From: an uncultured Microbacterium sp.
GTDB lineage: Bacteria; Actinomycetota; Actinomycetes; Actinomycetales; Microbacteriaceae
DNA length: 34,682 nt
Assembly: GCF_947632095.1 (NCBI RefSeq)
Contig: NZ_CANROA010000025.1
Coordinates: 1-34,682 of the forward strand
Direction of reading: 5' to 3'
Below are positions 7,367 through 17,614 of the stretch, one piece after another. The position numbers and the translations under genes were made by a program. A model generated the notes under the pieces. That model saw only the letters and a program-made list of their open reading frames with translations. It searched no databases and had not been told where the DNA came from. Each line of letters starts with the position of its first letter. Within the stretch, counting starts at the first letter, position 1.

Positions 7367-8632
7367 TCACGCGCGGGTCTGACCGGACCCACGCGCCAAC
7401 CACTTCGTACTGGTCAGCTCGGCGAGCCCCATCGGACCGCGGGCATGAAGCTTCTGGGTGGAGATCCCGACCTCGGCGCCGAAGCCGAACTCGCTGCCGT
7501 CGGTGAAGCGCGTGGAGGCGTTTGCCATCACGACAGCGGAATCCACTTCGGCGAGGAACCGGTCTGCGTTGCGGGTATCGGTCGTGATGATCGACTCAGT
7601 GTGGCCCGTGCTGTACTGCCGGATGTGCGCCAGCGCGTCATCGAGGCTGTCGACGACCTTCATCGCGATCTCGAGCCCGAGGTATTCGGTTTCCCAATCC
7701 TCATCCGTGGCCGGGATCACGCCGGCCACCATGCCGGCGACGACATCATCACCGTGGATCGCAACGCCTTCACTCTGGAGGGCATCCGCGACGAGCGGCA
7801 CGAGCCGCGTTGCGGCATCACGTAGCACCAGCACCGTCTCGACCGCGTTGCACACACTCGGACGCTGCGTCTTGGCGTTCACAACGATCTCGCGCGACCA
7901 GTCTTCGGGCGCGGTGGAATCGAGCACGATGTGCACGTTGCCCGCCCCGGTCTCGATGACCGGAACCGTGGATTCGGTGACGACCGTTTCGATCAGCGAC
8001 GCGCTGCCCCGCGGGATCAGCACATCGATGAATCCTCGCCCCTGCATGAGCGCACGGGCCCCCTCGCGTCCGAAGTCGTCAACGGTCTGAATCGCTTCGG
8101 AGGTGATCCCGGCCGATGCCAGGGCCTCGCGCATCACCCGGACGAGCACGGTATTCGATTCCTCCGCCGCGCTCCCGCCGCGGAGCACCGCCGCGTTGCC
8201 CGAGCGCAGTGCGAGAGCAGCGATATCGACGGTTACGTTCGGACGGGCCTCGTAGATCGCCCCGACGACTCCGAAGGGCACGCGAACCTGCTCGAGGGAC
8301 ACGCCGTTCGGCAACCGGTGACCGCCGACCACCTGGCCGACGGGATCACCGAGTGCCGCGACTTCCCGCACTGCCGACGCCAACGACGCCACCCGGATTT
8401 CATCGAGGCGGAGGCGATCGACCAGGGAATCGGCGATGCCCGATGCGCGGCCACGGGCGATATCGCGTTCATTCGCGGCGATGATCTCCGCCGCGCTCGA
8501 CTCGATCGCCGCAGCGATCGACTCCAGCGCATCCGCCTTCTCGGCGCTCGTGAGCTGTGCCGTGGCGCGTGAGGCTTCTTTGGCCAACGCGAGACGGTCG
8601 TGCAGGGGGACGGTGAGGGACGCTTCGCTCAT
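7367..8632 (-). CDS. proA: Glutamate-5-semialdehyde dehydrogenase (proline synthesis)
   Basis: A 421-residue ProA that reduces gamma-glutamyl phosphate to glutamate semialdehyde with NADPH, the second step of proline synthesis. Seen are VPFGVVGAIYEARPNVTVD (cofactor-binding region), LRGGSAAEESN, the catalytic cysteine C261 in QRPSVCNAVETVL, and GFGAEVGISTQKLHARGPMG near the end. The start is ATG 8632. The frame is open for 68 codons upstream but that part overlaps proB and is not ProA-like. There is no ribosome site. Instead TACACT lies six bases before the ATG, which fits a leaderless transcript, so proA may be made both from the operon and from its own promoter. proB ends 46 bases upstream. 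Confidence 0.97.
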   Translation of the reverse strand: MSEASLTVPLHDRLALAKEASRATAQLTSAEKADALESIAAAIESSAAEIIAANERDIARGRASGIADSLVDRLRLDEIRVASLASAVREVAALGDPVGQVVGGHRLPNGVSLEQVRVPFGVVGAIYEARPNVTVDIAALALRSGNAAVLRGGSAAEESNTVLVRVMREALASAGITSEAIQTVDDFGREGARALMQGRGFIDVLIPRGSASLIETVVTESTVPVIETGAGNVHIVLDSTAPEDWSREIVVNAKTQRPSVCNAVETVLVLRDAATRLVPLVADALQSEGVAIHGDDVVAGMVAGVIPATDEDWETEYLGLEIAMKVVDSLDDALAHIRQYSTGHTESIITTDTRNADRFLAEVDSAVVMANASTRFTDGSEFGFGAEVGISTQKLHARGPMGLAELTSTKWLARGSGQTRA

Positions 8633-8638
8633 TCGGTC

Positions 8639-8644
8639 AGTGTA
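8639..8644 (-). promoter_or_regulatory. Putative leaderless -10 box of proA
   Basis: The reverse strand reads TACACT, six bases (GACCGA), then ATG at 8632. That spacing would start the mRNA on the A of the start codon. No Shine-Dalgarno sequence is present, which supports leaderless translation. A -35 is not evident. Confidence 0.5.
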
Positions 8645-8678
8645 CCCAGAGCCGCGGGCAGCGCCGCCGAGATGACGA

Positions 8679-10999
<2,321 letters not shown>

Positions 11000-11038
11000 T
11001 CAATCAATGCACCCGCGCGACATGCGCGGATACGCGGA

Positions 11039-11062
11039 CGGGGCGAGCCGAAGCCCGCCCCG
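11039..11062 (-). terminator. UUCG hairpin between rpmA and obgE (attenuator candidate)
   Basis: On the reverse strand two ten-base arms (CGGGGCGGGC and GCTCGCCCCG, one G-U pair) enclose a TTCG tetraloop, a very stable fold. No T run follows, so it may be a partial terminator or an mRNA 3' stabiliser. It would keep L27 mRNA more abundant than the downstream GTPase mRNA. Confidence 0.7.
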
Positions 11063-11087
11063 AACCGGAATGTCTGCTGTGCTGCGA

Positions 11088-11345
11088 TTACTGAGCAGCG
11101 GCGACGATGTTGACGACCTTGCGGCCGCCCTTCGCGCCGAACTCGACCGCGCCCGCTTCCAGAGCGAACAGCGTGTCATCGCCACCGCGTCCGACGTTCA
11201 CGCCGGGGTGGAAGTGCGTGCCGCGCTGGCGGACGATGATCTCGCCTGCGTTGACCTGCTGACCGCCGAAACGCTTAACACCCAGTCGCTGGGCGTTGGA
11301 ATCACGACCGTTGCGGGTGGAGCTTGCGCCCTTCTTATGTGCCAT
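11088..11345 (-). CDS. rpmA: 50S ribosomal protein L27
   Basis: 85 residues beginning [20 protein letters not shown], the flexible N terminus that reaches the peptidyl-transferase centre, followed by [20 protein letters not shown] and [20 protein letters not shown]. It starts directly with the mature-type sequence, with no cleavable extension of the Firmicutes kind. It lies 18 bases after rplU. Confidence 0.98.
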   Translation of the reverse strand: MAHKKGASSTRNGRDSNAQRLGVKRFGGQQVNAGEIIVRQRGTHFHPGVNVGRGGDDTLFALEAGAVEFGAKGGRKVVNIVAAAQ

Positions 11346-11363
11346 GTCCTAAGCCTCTTCCGC

Positions 11364-11672
11364 TTACTTGATGCCGGTGATCTTGACGCGCGTGAGCTCC
11401 TGACGGTGGCCCTGGCGCTTCTTGTAACCGGTCTTGTTCTTGTACTTCTGGATGACGATCTTCGGGCCGCGGAGGTTGCCGATGACCTCAGCGGTGACCT
11501 TGACCTTCGCGAGCTTGTCAGCGTCGGTGGTCACCGTGGCGCCGTCGACGAAGAGAACGGCGGGAAGTTCGATCTTCTCGCCCTCAGCCGCCTGAACACG
11601 GTCGAGCTGAACGATCGTGCCGACCTCGACCTTCTCCTGCCGTCCGCCGGCGCGCACTACTGCGTAAACCAC
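11364..11672 (-). CDS. rplU: 50S ribosomal protein L21
   Basis: 102 residues of L21, which binds 23S rRNA domain V near L20: [20 protein letters not shown] at the start, then [13 protein letters not shown] and the basic C-terminal [17 protein letters not shown] choose GTG 11672, because family members begin with (M)VYAVV and AACAGG lies six bases upstream. A 15-codon longer frame reaching 11717 would add an unrelated N terminus. It is the first gene of the long reverse operon and is preceded by a leader of about 140 bases with a hairpin. Confidence 0.97.
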   Translation of the reverse strand: MVYAVVRAGGRQEKVEVGTIVQLDRVQAAEGEKIELPAVLFVDGATVTTDADKLAKVKVTAEVIGNLRGPKIVIQKYKNKTGYKKRQGHRQELTRVKITGIK

Positions 11673-11812
11673 TTGATACCTGTTTCGTTGGGGAGCTGAG
11701 GGCTCCGAAAATCTCACGGGAAGACTGTGCCTGCGTTCGTCGCAAGTCAGACGGATGGGAGCAGAAGGCTTCAGCCCATCGACCTGTGGGGACGACTCAG
11801 CTCACGCACCAA
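11673..11812 (-). promoter_or_regulatory. rplU mRNA leader, possible ribosomal-protein control element
   Basis: About 140 untranslated bases separate the predicted start of transcription from GTG 11672. On the reverse strand GATGGG and CCCATC form a stem around CTGAAGCCTTCTGCT, inside which GAAG and CTTC can also pair. Other bacteria use structured L21 leaders for feedback by the protein. This one is only a candidate. Confidence 0.45.
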
Positions 11813-11818
11813 GGGACA

Positions 11819-11847
11819 ACTTTACCGGATCGGAAGCCGTCTCGCAA
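11819..11847 (-). promoter_or_regulatory. rplU: Promoter of the rplU operon
   Basis: On the reverse strand the -35 TTGCGA (11842-11847) is followed by a 17-base spacer and the -10 TAAAGT (11819-11824). This is the best sigma-70-type pair in the window. It drives the whole reverse block from L21 towards the SDR gene and lies back to back with the DUF4031 start at 11888. Confidence 0.72.
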
Positions 11848-11875
11848 AGCGAGCCGGAGCCGTGTCGCGCGATCG

Positions 11876-11881
11876 TAGGAT
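11876..11881 (+). promoter_or_regulatory. Putative leaderless -10 box of the DUF4031 gene
   Basis: TAGGAT is followed by six bases and GTG 11888, so transcription would begin at or next to the start codon. A G-rich stretch before the GTG could instead be a poor ribosome site. No -35 is clear. Confidence 0.45.
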
Positions 11882-11887
11882 CTGGGG

Positions 11888-12157
11888 GTGACCATTCTGA
11901 TCGATGACCCCATCTGGCCCGCTCACGGGCGCCTGTGGGCCCACGTGGTCAGCGACAGCTCCCTGGAGGAGCTGCATGCATTCGCACACGCCACGGGCCT
12001 GCCGCGGCGCGCATTCGACCTCGACCATTACGACGCACCGGAAGACGCGCTCCCCCGCCTCATCGCCGCCGGCGCTGTGCACGTCGGCGGCAAGGAGCTC
12101 ACGCGTCGTCTGATCGCGTCAGGACTGCGCGTCCCCGCCCGCGACCGGCGCCGTTGA
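11888..12157 (+). CDS. DUF4031 domain protein
   Basis: 89 residues starting at GTG. I recognise the short DUF4031 family from TILIDDPIWPAHGRLWAHVV, HAFAHATGLPRRAFDLDHYD and GAVHVGGKELTRRLIASGLR. Conserved Asp, His and Trp residues near the start suggest a small enzyme or metal-binding fold, but the family's role is not known to me. The last 39 bases overlap the end of the convergent RNase E/G gene, so the basic tail PARDRRR and the RNase's last residues share DNA. Expression is probably from a leaderless transcript divergent from rplU. Confidence 0.85.
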   Translation: MTILIDDPIWPAHGRLWAHVVSDSSLEELHAFAHATGLPRRAFDLDHYDAPEDALPRLIAAGAVHVGGKELTRRLIASGLRVPARDRRR

Positions 12158-14470
12158 CGAGTTCACGGACACCGGCGTTCCGGTGAGAGCGGCTGTCGTG
12201 ACCCGGCGACGGTTGCGCCCCTGACCGGGAGCCTTCGGCTCCGGCAGTGCATCGAGGACGGAGTCGAGCATCTGCTCCGCAGGCGTCTTCGGCGCCTTGT
12301 TGCGATCGGAAGACCGCTTCTTGCGCTGCTTCTTGGGGCGCTCCGGTGCAACCGGTGCATCGACCTCGATCGGGAGGAGGGTCGCTTCATCCCCGGTGGG
12401 CACGAGCGTCGAGGCCGCGATCTGCGCGAGCGCCGACTTCGCCCCCTCCGGGATGCTGTGGGCCACCGGCGCTGCGGCCGGTGCGGCGGTGTTCTGAGCG
12501 CTGTTTCCGGAGTTGCCGCTGCCGCCGTTGCTGTTGCCGTTCCCGCCGCGCTGACGGCGGTTGTTCGACTGACCGCCGCTGTTCGTGTTCGAACGGTGCT
12601 TGACGACCGGATCGTGGTGCACGATGACGCCGCGCCCGGCGCAGACCTCGCACGCTTCGCTGAACGTCTCGAGCAGGCCGAGTCCCAGCTTCTTGCGGGT
12701 CATCTGCACGAGGCCGAGCGAGGTCACCTCGGCGACCTGGTGCTTCGTGCGGTCACGGCTGAGGCATTCGATCAGACGGCGCAACACGAGATCGCGGTTG
12801 GACTCGAGCACCATGTCGATGAAGTCCACGACGATGATGCCGCCGATGTCGCGCAGGCGCAGCTGGCGGACGATCTCCTCGGCAGCCTCGAGGTTGTTCT
12901 TCGTGACCGTCTCTTCGAGGTTGCCGCCAGAGCCGACGAACTTGCCGGTGTTGACATCGACGACGGTCATCGCCTCGGTGCGGTCGATGACGAGAGAACC
13001 GCCGGAGGGCAGCCAGACCTTACGGTCGAGAGCCTTCTCGATCTGCTCCGTGATGCGGAAGGCGTCGAACGGGTCGACGTCGTCCTCGTAGGACTCGACA
13101 CGCTCGAGGAGATCGGGGGCGACGCTCTCGAGGTAGGCCCGGATCGTGCGCTGCGATTCCTCGCCCTGGATGAGCATCTTCGTGAAGTCCTCGTTGAAGA
13201 CATCACGGACGATCTTGACCAGGAGGTCGGGTTCGGCATGCAGCAGAGCGGGGGCCTGCTGGCTCTCGACCTGCTTCTGGATGTGCTCCCACTGCGAGGT
13301 CAGGCGCTGCACATCGCGCGTCAGCTGCTCCTCGGTGGCCCCCTCGGCCGCCGTGCGGACGATGACGCCGCTGGACTCGGGAAGCACTTCCTTGAGGATG
13401 CGCTTGAGTCGCGCGCGCTCGTTATCGGGGAGCTTGCGGCTGATGCCGTTCATGGATCCGCCGGGCACATAAACGAGGTAGCGCCCCGGAAGCGAGATCT
13501 GGCTCGTGAGGCGGGCACCCTTGTGTCCGACCGGGTCCTTGGTGACCTGCACGAGAACGCGGTCGCCGGGCTTGAGGGCCAGCTCGATGCGGCGGGGCTG
13601 GTTGCCGGTCTCGACGCCGTCCCAGTCGACCTCGCCCGAGTACAGGACGGCGTTGCGTCCGCGGCCGATGTCGACGAAGGCCGCCTCCATGCTCGGTAGC
13701 ACGTTCTGCACGCGCCCGAGGTAGACGTTGCCGATGAGCGAGGCATCCTGATTGCGGGCGACGTAGTGCTCGACGAGCACGGCATCCTCGAGGACACCGA
13801 TCTGCGTACGACCGTTCTTCGAGCGGACGACCATCTTGCGGTCGACGGACTCGCGGCGTGCGAGGAACTCCGCCTCGGTGACGACGGGACGACGGCGACC
13901 GGCGTCACGGCCGTCGCGGCGACGCTGCTTCTTCGCCTCGAGACGCGTCGAACCCTTGATGGCCTTCGGCTCGGTGATGTACTCGACGACGCGCTGGCGC
14001 TGGCGCGGCTCTTCGCGCTGGCCGTCGCTGTCGTCGCTCCCCCCGCGACGACGCCGCCCCCGACGCGACGACGAGGAGTCGTCCTCCGCGTCGTGGGAGT
14101 CGTCGCGAGCGCGCCCCGGACGAGCCGGGAGCAGCTCGAGCTCCGGAGCATAGAAGTGCAGTTGCGTCGAGACCTGCGAGACGAAAACCTCGGGAAGCAG
14201 TCCCAGACCGACCGCCGTCAACGGCACCGCGACCTGAGTCTCGGAGGCGGGAGTCGTCTCGGGGCGCTCATCCACGACCGGCGCCGGCGCCTCCTGCTCG
14301 GCCTCGGCGGATTCCTCGACCCGCGCCTCCGCCGGAACATCCGATTCCGGGGCGTCCATCGCCTCGGTGACTGTCTGCTCCGTCTCGATCTCGGCGACGT
14401 CCGCGTTCAACGGCGCCTCCGAGACGGCATCGGGAGTGGGGGTGTTGGTGTCATTGTTCTCTGAGGCCAT
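12119..14470 (-). CDS. rne: Ribonuclease E/G
   Basis: A 783-residue endoribonuclease that cuts single-stranded AU-rich RNA in mRNA decay and rRNA/tRNA processing. Order: acidic, disordered N extension (1-about 195) with Arg-rich patches; S1 RNA-binding domain (IGNVYLGRVQNVLPSMEAAF onward); the 5' sensor/DNase I-like catalytic core with metal-binding D505 (VDVNTGKF) and D549 (VVDFIDM); the Zn-link cysteines C607 and C610 (CEVC); and an Asn/Gly-rich low-complexity tail with basic KKQRKKRSSDRNK. Catalysis in the middle flanked by disorder is the actinobacterial pattern. ATG 14470 has GGGAG ten bases upstream. A leader of about 170 bases precedes it. The 3' end overlaps the DUF4031 gene by 39 bases tail to tail. 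Confidence 0.95.
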   Translation of the reverse strand: MASENNDTNTPTPDAVSEAPLNADVAEIETEQTVTEAMDAPESDVPAEARVEESAEAEQEAPAPVVDERPETTPASETQVAVPLTAVGLGLLPEVFVSQVSTQLHFYAPELELLPARPGRARDDSHDAEDDSSSSRRGRRRRGGSDDSDGQREEPRQRQRVVEYITEPKAIKGSTRLEAKKQRRRDGRDAGRRRPVVTEAEFLARRESVDRKMVVRSKNGRTQIGVLEDAVLVEHYVARNQDASLIGNVYLGRVQNVLPSMEAAFVDIGRGRNAVLYSGEVDWDGVETGNQPRRIELALKPGDRVLVQVTKDPVGHKGARLTSQISLPGRYLVYVPGGSMNGISRKLPDNERARLKRILKEVLPESSGVIVRTAAEGATEEQLTRDVQRLTSQWEHIQKQVESQQAPALLHAEPDLLVKIVRDVFNEDFTKMLIQGEESQRTIRAYLESVAPDLLERVESYEDDVDPFDAFRITEQIEKALDRKVWLPSGGSLVIDRTEAMTVVDVNTGKFVGSGGNLEETVTKNNLEAAEEIVRQLRLRDIGGIIVVDFIDMVLESNRDLVLRRLIECLSRDRTKHQVAEVTSLGLVQMTRKKLGLGLLETFSEACEVCAGRGVIVHHDPVVKHRSNTNSGGQSNNRRQRGGNGNSNGGSGNSGNSAQNTAAPAAAPVAHSIPEGAKSALAQIAASTLVPTGDEATLLPIEVDAPVAPERPKKQRKKRSSDRNKAPKTPAEQMLDSVLDALPEPKAPGQGRNRRRVTTAALTGTPVSVNSSTAPVAGGDAQS

Positions 14471-14655
14471 CTCTGGCTAGCTCCCTGCGCGGGCACCTGG
14501 TGCGCCGCGAAATCTCATGCGACACCCGCAGGTGCCGCGAACTCACTCGGTGTGCGACCGGCTCATGGCTCTGGTCACGAGGGGCATGGGCCCCGAAGTC
14601 TGCGACGATGCGTTGCGCGAAAGTGCCGCGCAGTGCATCACAGGTCATTATCGCA
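14471..14655 (-). promoter_or_regulatory. RNase E/G promoter and structured 5' leader
   Basis: The reverse strand has TGCGATAAT (14647-14655), a good extended -10. Transcription would start near 14640 and leave about 170 untranslated bases before ATG 14470. Short inverted repeats lie near the gene, for example GGCACC with GGTGTC. E. coli rne is autoregulated through its 5' leader; whether this is similar is unknown. Confidence 0.5.
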
Positions 14656-14735
14656 CCATGTGCCCGGGTTCGCGGCATTCTCGTGACCGTCTCGCGTTTT
14701 CCCGGTCCTGTTCACGCCGCATCCATAGCGCTCAC

Positions 14736-14744
14736 TGCGATAAT
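14736..14744 (+). promoter_or_regulatory. Extended -10 promoter giving leaderless VKOR mRNA
   Basis: TGCGATAAT (TGN plus GATAAT) ends six bases before ATG 14751, so the transcript should start on the A of the start codon. There is no Shine-Dalgarno sequence. The same nonamer occurs on the other strand as the rne -10 (14647-14655). Confidence 0.62.
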
Positions 14745-14750
14745 CGCTGC

Positions 14751-15362
14751 ATGAGCGAGCAGCGCACCCGCCCCGTCATCTACGCCGTCTGGCTGATCAT
14801 CGCGAGCCTCGTCGGCTGGTGGGCTGCTTTCCAGCTCACCGTCGAGAAGTTTCACCTCCTGGAGAACCCGGATGCCTCGCTCAGCTGCGACCTGAGCGCA
14901 TTCATCCAGTGCGGTGTGAACCTCAACTCCTGGCAGGGCTCGGCCTTCGGCTTCCCCAACCCGCTGATCGGGCTGACCGGCTGGATGGCCGTGCTCGTCG
15001 TCGGTGTTGCCCTGCTCTCGGGCGCTCGCTTCCCGCGCTGGTTCTGGGCCGCCTTCGGTGCGGGCATCACGTTCGCCTTCGGCTTCGTGTGCTGGCTCAT
15101 CTCGCAGAGCATCTACGAGCTGATCGTGCTCTGCCCATGGTGCATGGTGACGTGGGCCGTGACCATCCCGACGTTCTTCGCCACGATGTTGCACCTGCTG
15201 CGCAACGGAACATTCACGCGGTCCGCGAAGGCCCGGGCAGCAGGATCCGCTCTGATGGCCTGGGTGCCGCTCGCGACGATCCTCGCCTACGCCGTCATCA
15301 TCATGATGGCCCACCTCAAGGGCATCGACTTCCTCGGCGAGATGGCCCGAATCCTCTTCTGA
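14751..15362 (+). CDS. Vitamin K epoxide reductase family protein
   Basis: A 203-residue membrane protein of the VKOR family, which reoxidises a periplasmic DsbA-like partner and passes electrons to quinone. Five hydrophobic helices are visible. The loop cysteines are C46 and C54 (SCDLSAFIQC), and the redox pair is C128-P-W-C131. A conserved Ser/Trp segment (NSWQGSAFGFPNPLIG) lies between them. There is no fused thioredoxin domain, so the partner is encoded elsewhere. I choose ATG 14751 because a good -10 lies at leaderless spacing; the upstream frame overlaps the rne leader. The gene is monocistronic and ends in the shared terminator. Confidence 0.93.
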   Translation: MSEQRTRPVIYAVWLIIASLVGWWAAFQLTVEKFHLLENPDASLSCDLSAFIQCGVNLNSWQGSAFGFPNPLIGLTGWMAVLVVGVALLSGARFPRWFWAAFGAGITFAFGFVCWLISQSIYELIVLCPWCMVTWAVTIPTFFATMLHLLRNGTFTRSAKARAAGSALMAWVPLATILAYAVIIMMAHLKGIDFLGEMARILF

Positions 15363-15381
15363 GCCAGACCTCACGACATGA

Positions 15382-15430
15382 ACGGCGAAGCCCGCCGGCT
15401 CCTGGAGAGGAGGCCGGCGGGCTTCGCCGT
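15382..15430. terminator. Strong bidirectional terminator
   Basis: An 18-bp perfect stem (15382-15399 with 15413-15430, arm ACGGCGAAGCCCGCCGGC) with a 13-base loop, between the convergent VKOR and ndk genes. It serves both. Confidence 0.92.
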
Positions 15431-15448
15431 ATTCGGATCCGCTTCGTG

Positions 15449-15862
15449 TCAGAACCAGATCGAGAGCTCGCGCTGAGCGGACTCGGTGCTGTCGGAGCCG
15501 TGCACGAGGTTCTGCTGAACGGCCAGTCCCCAGTCGCGGCCGAGGTCGCCACGGATGGTTCCCGGAGCCGCTGTCGTCGGGTCGGTCGTGCCGGCCAGCG
15601 AGCGGAAGCCCTCGATGACGCGGTTGCCGGCCAGGCGGATCGCCACGGACGGGCCGGACATCATGAACTCCATGAGCGGCTCGTAGAAGGGCTTGCCCTC
15701 GTGCTCGGCGTAGTGGGCGGCGAGGCGGTCGCGGTCGGGCTCGACGAGACGCAGGTCGACGAGCGAGTAGCCCTTCGCCTCGATGCGGGCGAGGATGCTG
15801 CCGGTGAGGCCGCGGGCGACGCCGTCGGGCTTGACGAGGACGAGGGTTTCTTCGGTGGCCAT
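15449..15862 (-). CDS. ndk: Nucleoside diphosphate kinase
   Basis: A 137-residue Ndk that transfers the gamma-phosphate between NTPs and NDPs through a phosphohistidine. Seen are TLVLVKPDGVARGLTGSILA, NRVIEGFRSLAGTTDP, TIRGDLG and the active-site H121 in NLVHGSDSTESA. Length is normal. ATG 15862 is one base after the stop of the DUF4233 gene. It is the last gene of the ileS operon, and nearby ndk and folC is common in actinobacteria. Confidence 0.98.
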   Translation of the reverse strand: MATEETLVLVKPDGVARGLTGSILARIEAKGYSLVDLRLVEPDRDRLAAHYAEHEGKPFYEPLMEFMMSGPSVAIRLAGNRVIEGFRSLAGTTDPTTAAPGTIRGDLGRDWGLAVQQNLVHGSDSTESAQRELSIWF

Positions 15863-15863
15863 G

Positions 15864-16265
15864 TCAGTCGCTCTCTGTGTGAGTGTCGTTATCGGAAGGA
15901 ATCTGGTCCGTGGCGGCGGGACGTCGTGCGTCCAACCGGGCCCCCATGATCGTCGCATATCCCCACATGCCGCCGAAAACCACGACGACGAGCAGGATGG
16001 CGGGCACGAGGATCGCCGACAGTGCGACGACCGCCTGCAGAGCCCATCCGGCGCCGATCGCCCACGGCTTGGTGATCATGCCCGCGAGCGCGATCATGAG
16101 GATCGCGACGACGGCTCCGCCGACGATCGCCCACCACTGCGGGATATCGCCGGGCAGGCGACCCAGGCCGAAGATCGTGAAGCCGACGAGAATGACGACC
16201 ACCGCTTCGAAGCCGAGCACGATGGGAGCGAGCTTCTGCACGAGGGTGCGCTGCGGACGGCTCAT
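15864..16265 (-). CDS. DUF4233 membrane protein
   Basis: 133 residues with about four transmembrane helices: LVQKLAPIVLGFEAVVVILV, then WWAIVGGAVVAILMIALAGM, a third around GWALQAVVALSAILVPAILL, and a short fourth VVFGGMWGYATI. The tail is charged (DARRPAATDQIPSDNDT). The family is typically found between folC and ndk in actinobacteria, as here; its role is unknown. I choose ATG 16265, which overlaps the folC stop in ATGA; a start three codons earlier (16274) is possible. Confidence 0.88.
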   Translation of the reverse strand: MSRPQRTLVQKLAPIVLGFEAVVVILVGFTIFGLGRLPGDIPQWWAIVGGAVVAILMIALAGMITKPWAIGAGWALQAVVALSAILVPAILLVVVVFGGMWGYATIMGARLDARRPAATDQIPSDNDTHTESD

Positions 16266-17614
16266 GCGCGCCACCCCGATTTCCAGTCCTCTTCCTCTGC
16301 AAGGGCGATGGCCTCACCGGCAAGCACGATGGAACCGGCGATGACGACGGCGCGGCGATCCGACGACGCCGCCCACTCGCGCGCCGCGTCCGCAGCATCC
16401 GCCAGCGCGGGAAGAACCGTCACCCGGTGACCCGCCGCCTCGATGATGTCGGCCAGCGCATCGGCATCGCCTGCACGCTCGGATGTCGGCTCGGTGGCGA
16501 AGATGTGGGCGGATGCCGGAGCGAGCTCGGCGACGATGCCCACACCATCCTTGTCGGAGAGCACACCGAGCACGAGGCCCCACTCATCGAAGTCGAAGCT
16601 ATCGTCCAAAGACTGGGCGAGCGCCTTCGCGCCGTGCGGGTTGTGCGCGGCGTCGACGACGACGGTCGGCGCGATGCCGAGCAGCTGCAGACGTCCGGGC
16701 GAGGTCGCCCCCTGCAGGCCGTCGGTGATGATCTCGCCGGAGATCGCCTGGGACCCGGCGCCGATGAGCGACTCGACCGCGGCGACGGCGAGAGCCGCGT
16801 TGTGCCCTTGGTGCGCGCCGTACAGCGGCAGATATTCCTCGACGTAGTGACCTGCGATCCCTCGGATCGTCAACAGCTGACCGCCCACGGCGAGCTTCTG
16901 CTCGGCGAGGCCGAACTCCTCGCCCTCGAAAGCGATCGTCGCGTCCTTCTCGGCGGCGACCCGGCGTAGCACCTCGGCGACCTCGGCCGGCTGCTGGGCG
17001 GAGACGACGGCGGCACCCTCCTTGATGATGCCCGCCTTGACAGTGGCGATCTTCTCCAGCGTGTCGCCGAGACGATCGGCATGATCGATCGCGATCGGAG
17101 CGAACACGGCCACATCACCATCGGCGGTGTTCGTCGAGTCCCACTCGCCGCCCATCCCGACCTCGAGCACCAGCACGTCGACGGGCGCGTCCGAAGCACC
17201 CACGAAGGCGAGCACCGTGAGCAGTTCGAAGAAGGTCAGCGGAGCCTCCCCCGTCGCCTCCAGCTCGGCGTCCACGAACGTGACGAACGGCGAGATCTCA
17301 TCCCACGCGTCGGCGATCGCGGCATCCGCGATGGGCTCGCCATCGATCATGATCCGCTCGGTGAAGCGCTCGAGGTGCGGGCTCGTGAACAGGCCGGTGC
17401 GCAGACCGTGGGCGCGCAGCAGGCTCTCGATCATCCGTGCCGTGGATGTCTTGCCGTTCGTGCCGGTGATGTGCACGACCCGGTAGTTCTTCTGCGGGTC
17501 GCCGAGGAACTCGAGGATCCGCGCGGTGCGCTCCTTGCGGGGCTGCACCCATCCCTCCCCCGCCCGGGCGAGCAGCGCCTCGTACACGGCGTCGGCGCGT
17601 TCGACGTCAGACAT
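16262..17614 (-). CDS. folC: Folylpolyglutamate/dihydrofolate synthase
   Basis: A 450-residue Mur-ligase-family enzyme that joins glutamate to dihydropteroate and folates. Landmarks: [12 protein letters not shown] with the P-loop at residues 51-57, [34 protein letters not shown] (canonical GGRxDxTN, here GGEWDSTN), the lysine region [25 protein letters not shown], and [11 protein letters not shown] in the C-terminal domain. The start is ATG 17614, which lies inside the end of ileS (8-base overlap). The open frame continues upstream as a shadow of ileS. The 3' end overlaps the DUF4233 gene by four bases. Confidence 0.96.
   Translation of the reverse strand: MSDVERADAVYEALLARAGEGWVQPRKERTARILEFLGDPQKNYRVVHITGTNGKTSTARMIESLLRAHGLRTGLFTSPHLERFTERIMIDGEPIADAAIADAWDEISPFVTFVDAELEATGEAPLTFFELLTVLAFVGASDAPVDVLVLEVGMGGEWDSTNTADGDVAVFAPIAIDHADRLGDTLEKIATVKAGIIKEGAAVVSAQQPAEVAEVLRRVAAEKDATIAFEGEEFGLAEQKLAVGGQLLTIRGIAGHYVEEYLPLYGAHQGHNAALAVAAVESLIGAGSQAISGEIITDGLQGATSPGRLQLLGIAPTVVVDAAHNPHGAKALAQSLDDSFDFDEWGLVLGVLSDKDGVGIVAELAPASAHIFATEPTSERAGDADALADIIEAAGHRVTVLPALADAADAAREWAASSDRRAVVIAGSIVLAGEAIALAEEEDWKSGWRA

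Noticed and set aside
12458..13699. A 413-codon forward frame opposite RNase E/G
   Set aside because: Shadow of the rne reading frame (long runs of Val, Asp, Glu, Leu), no independent signals.
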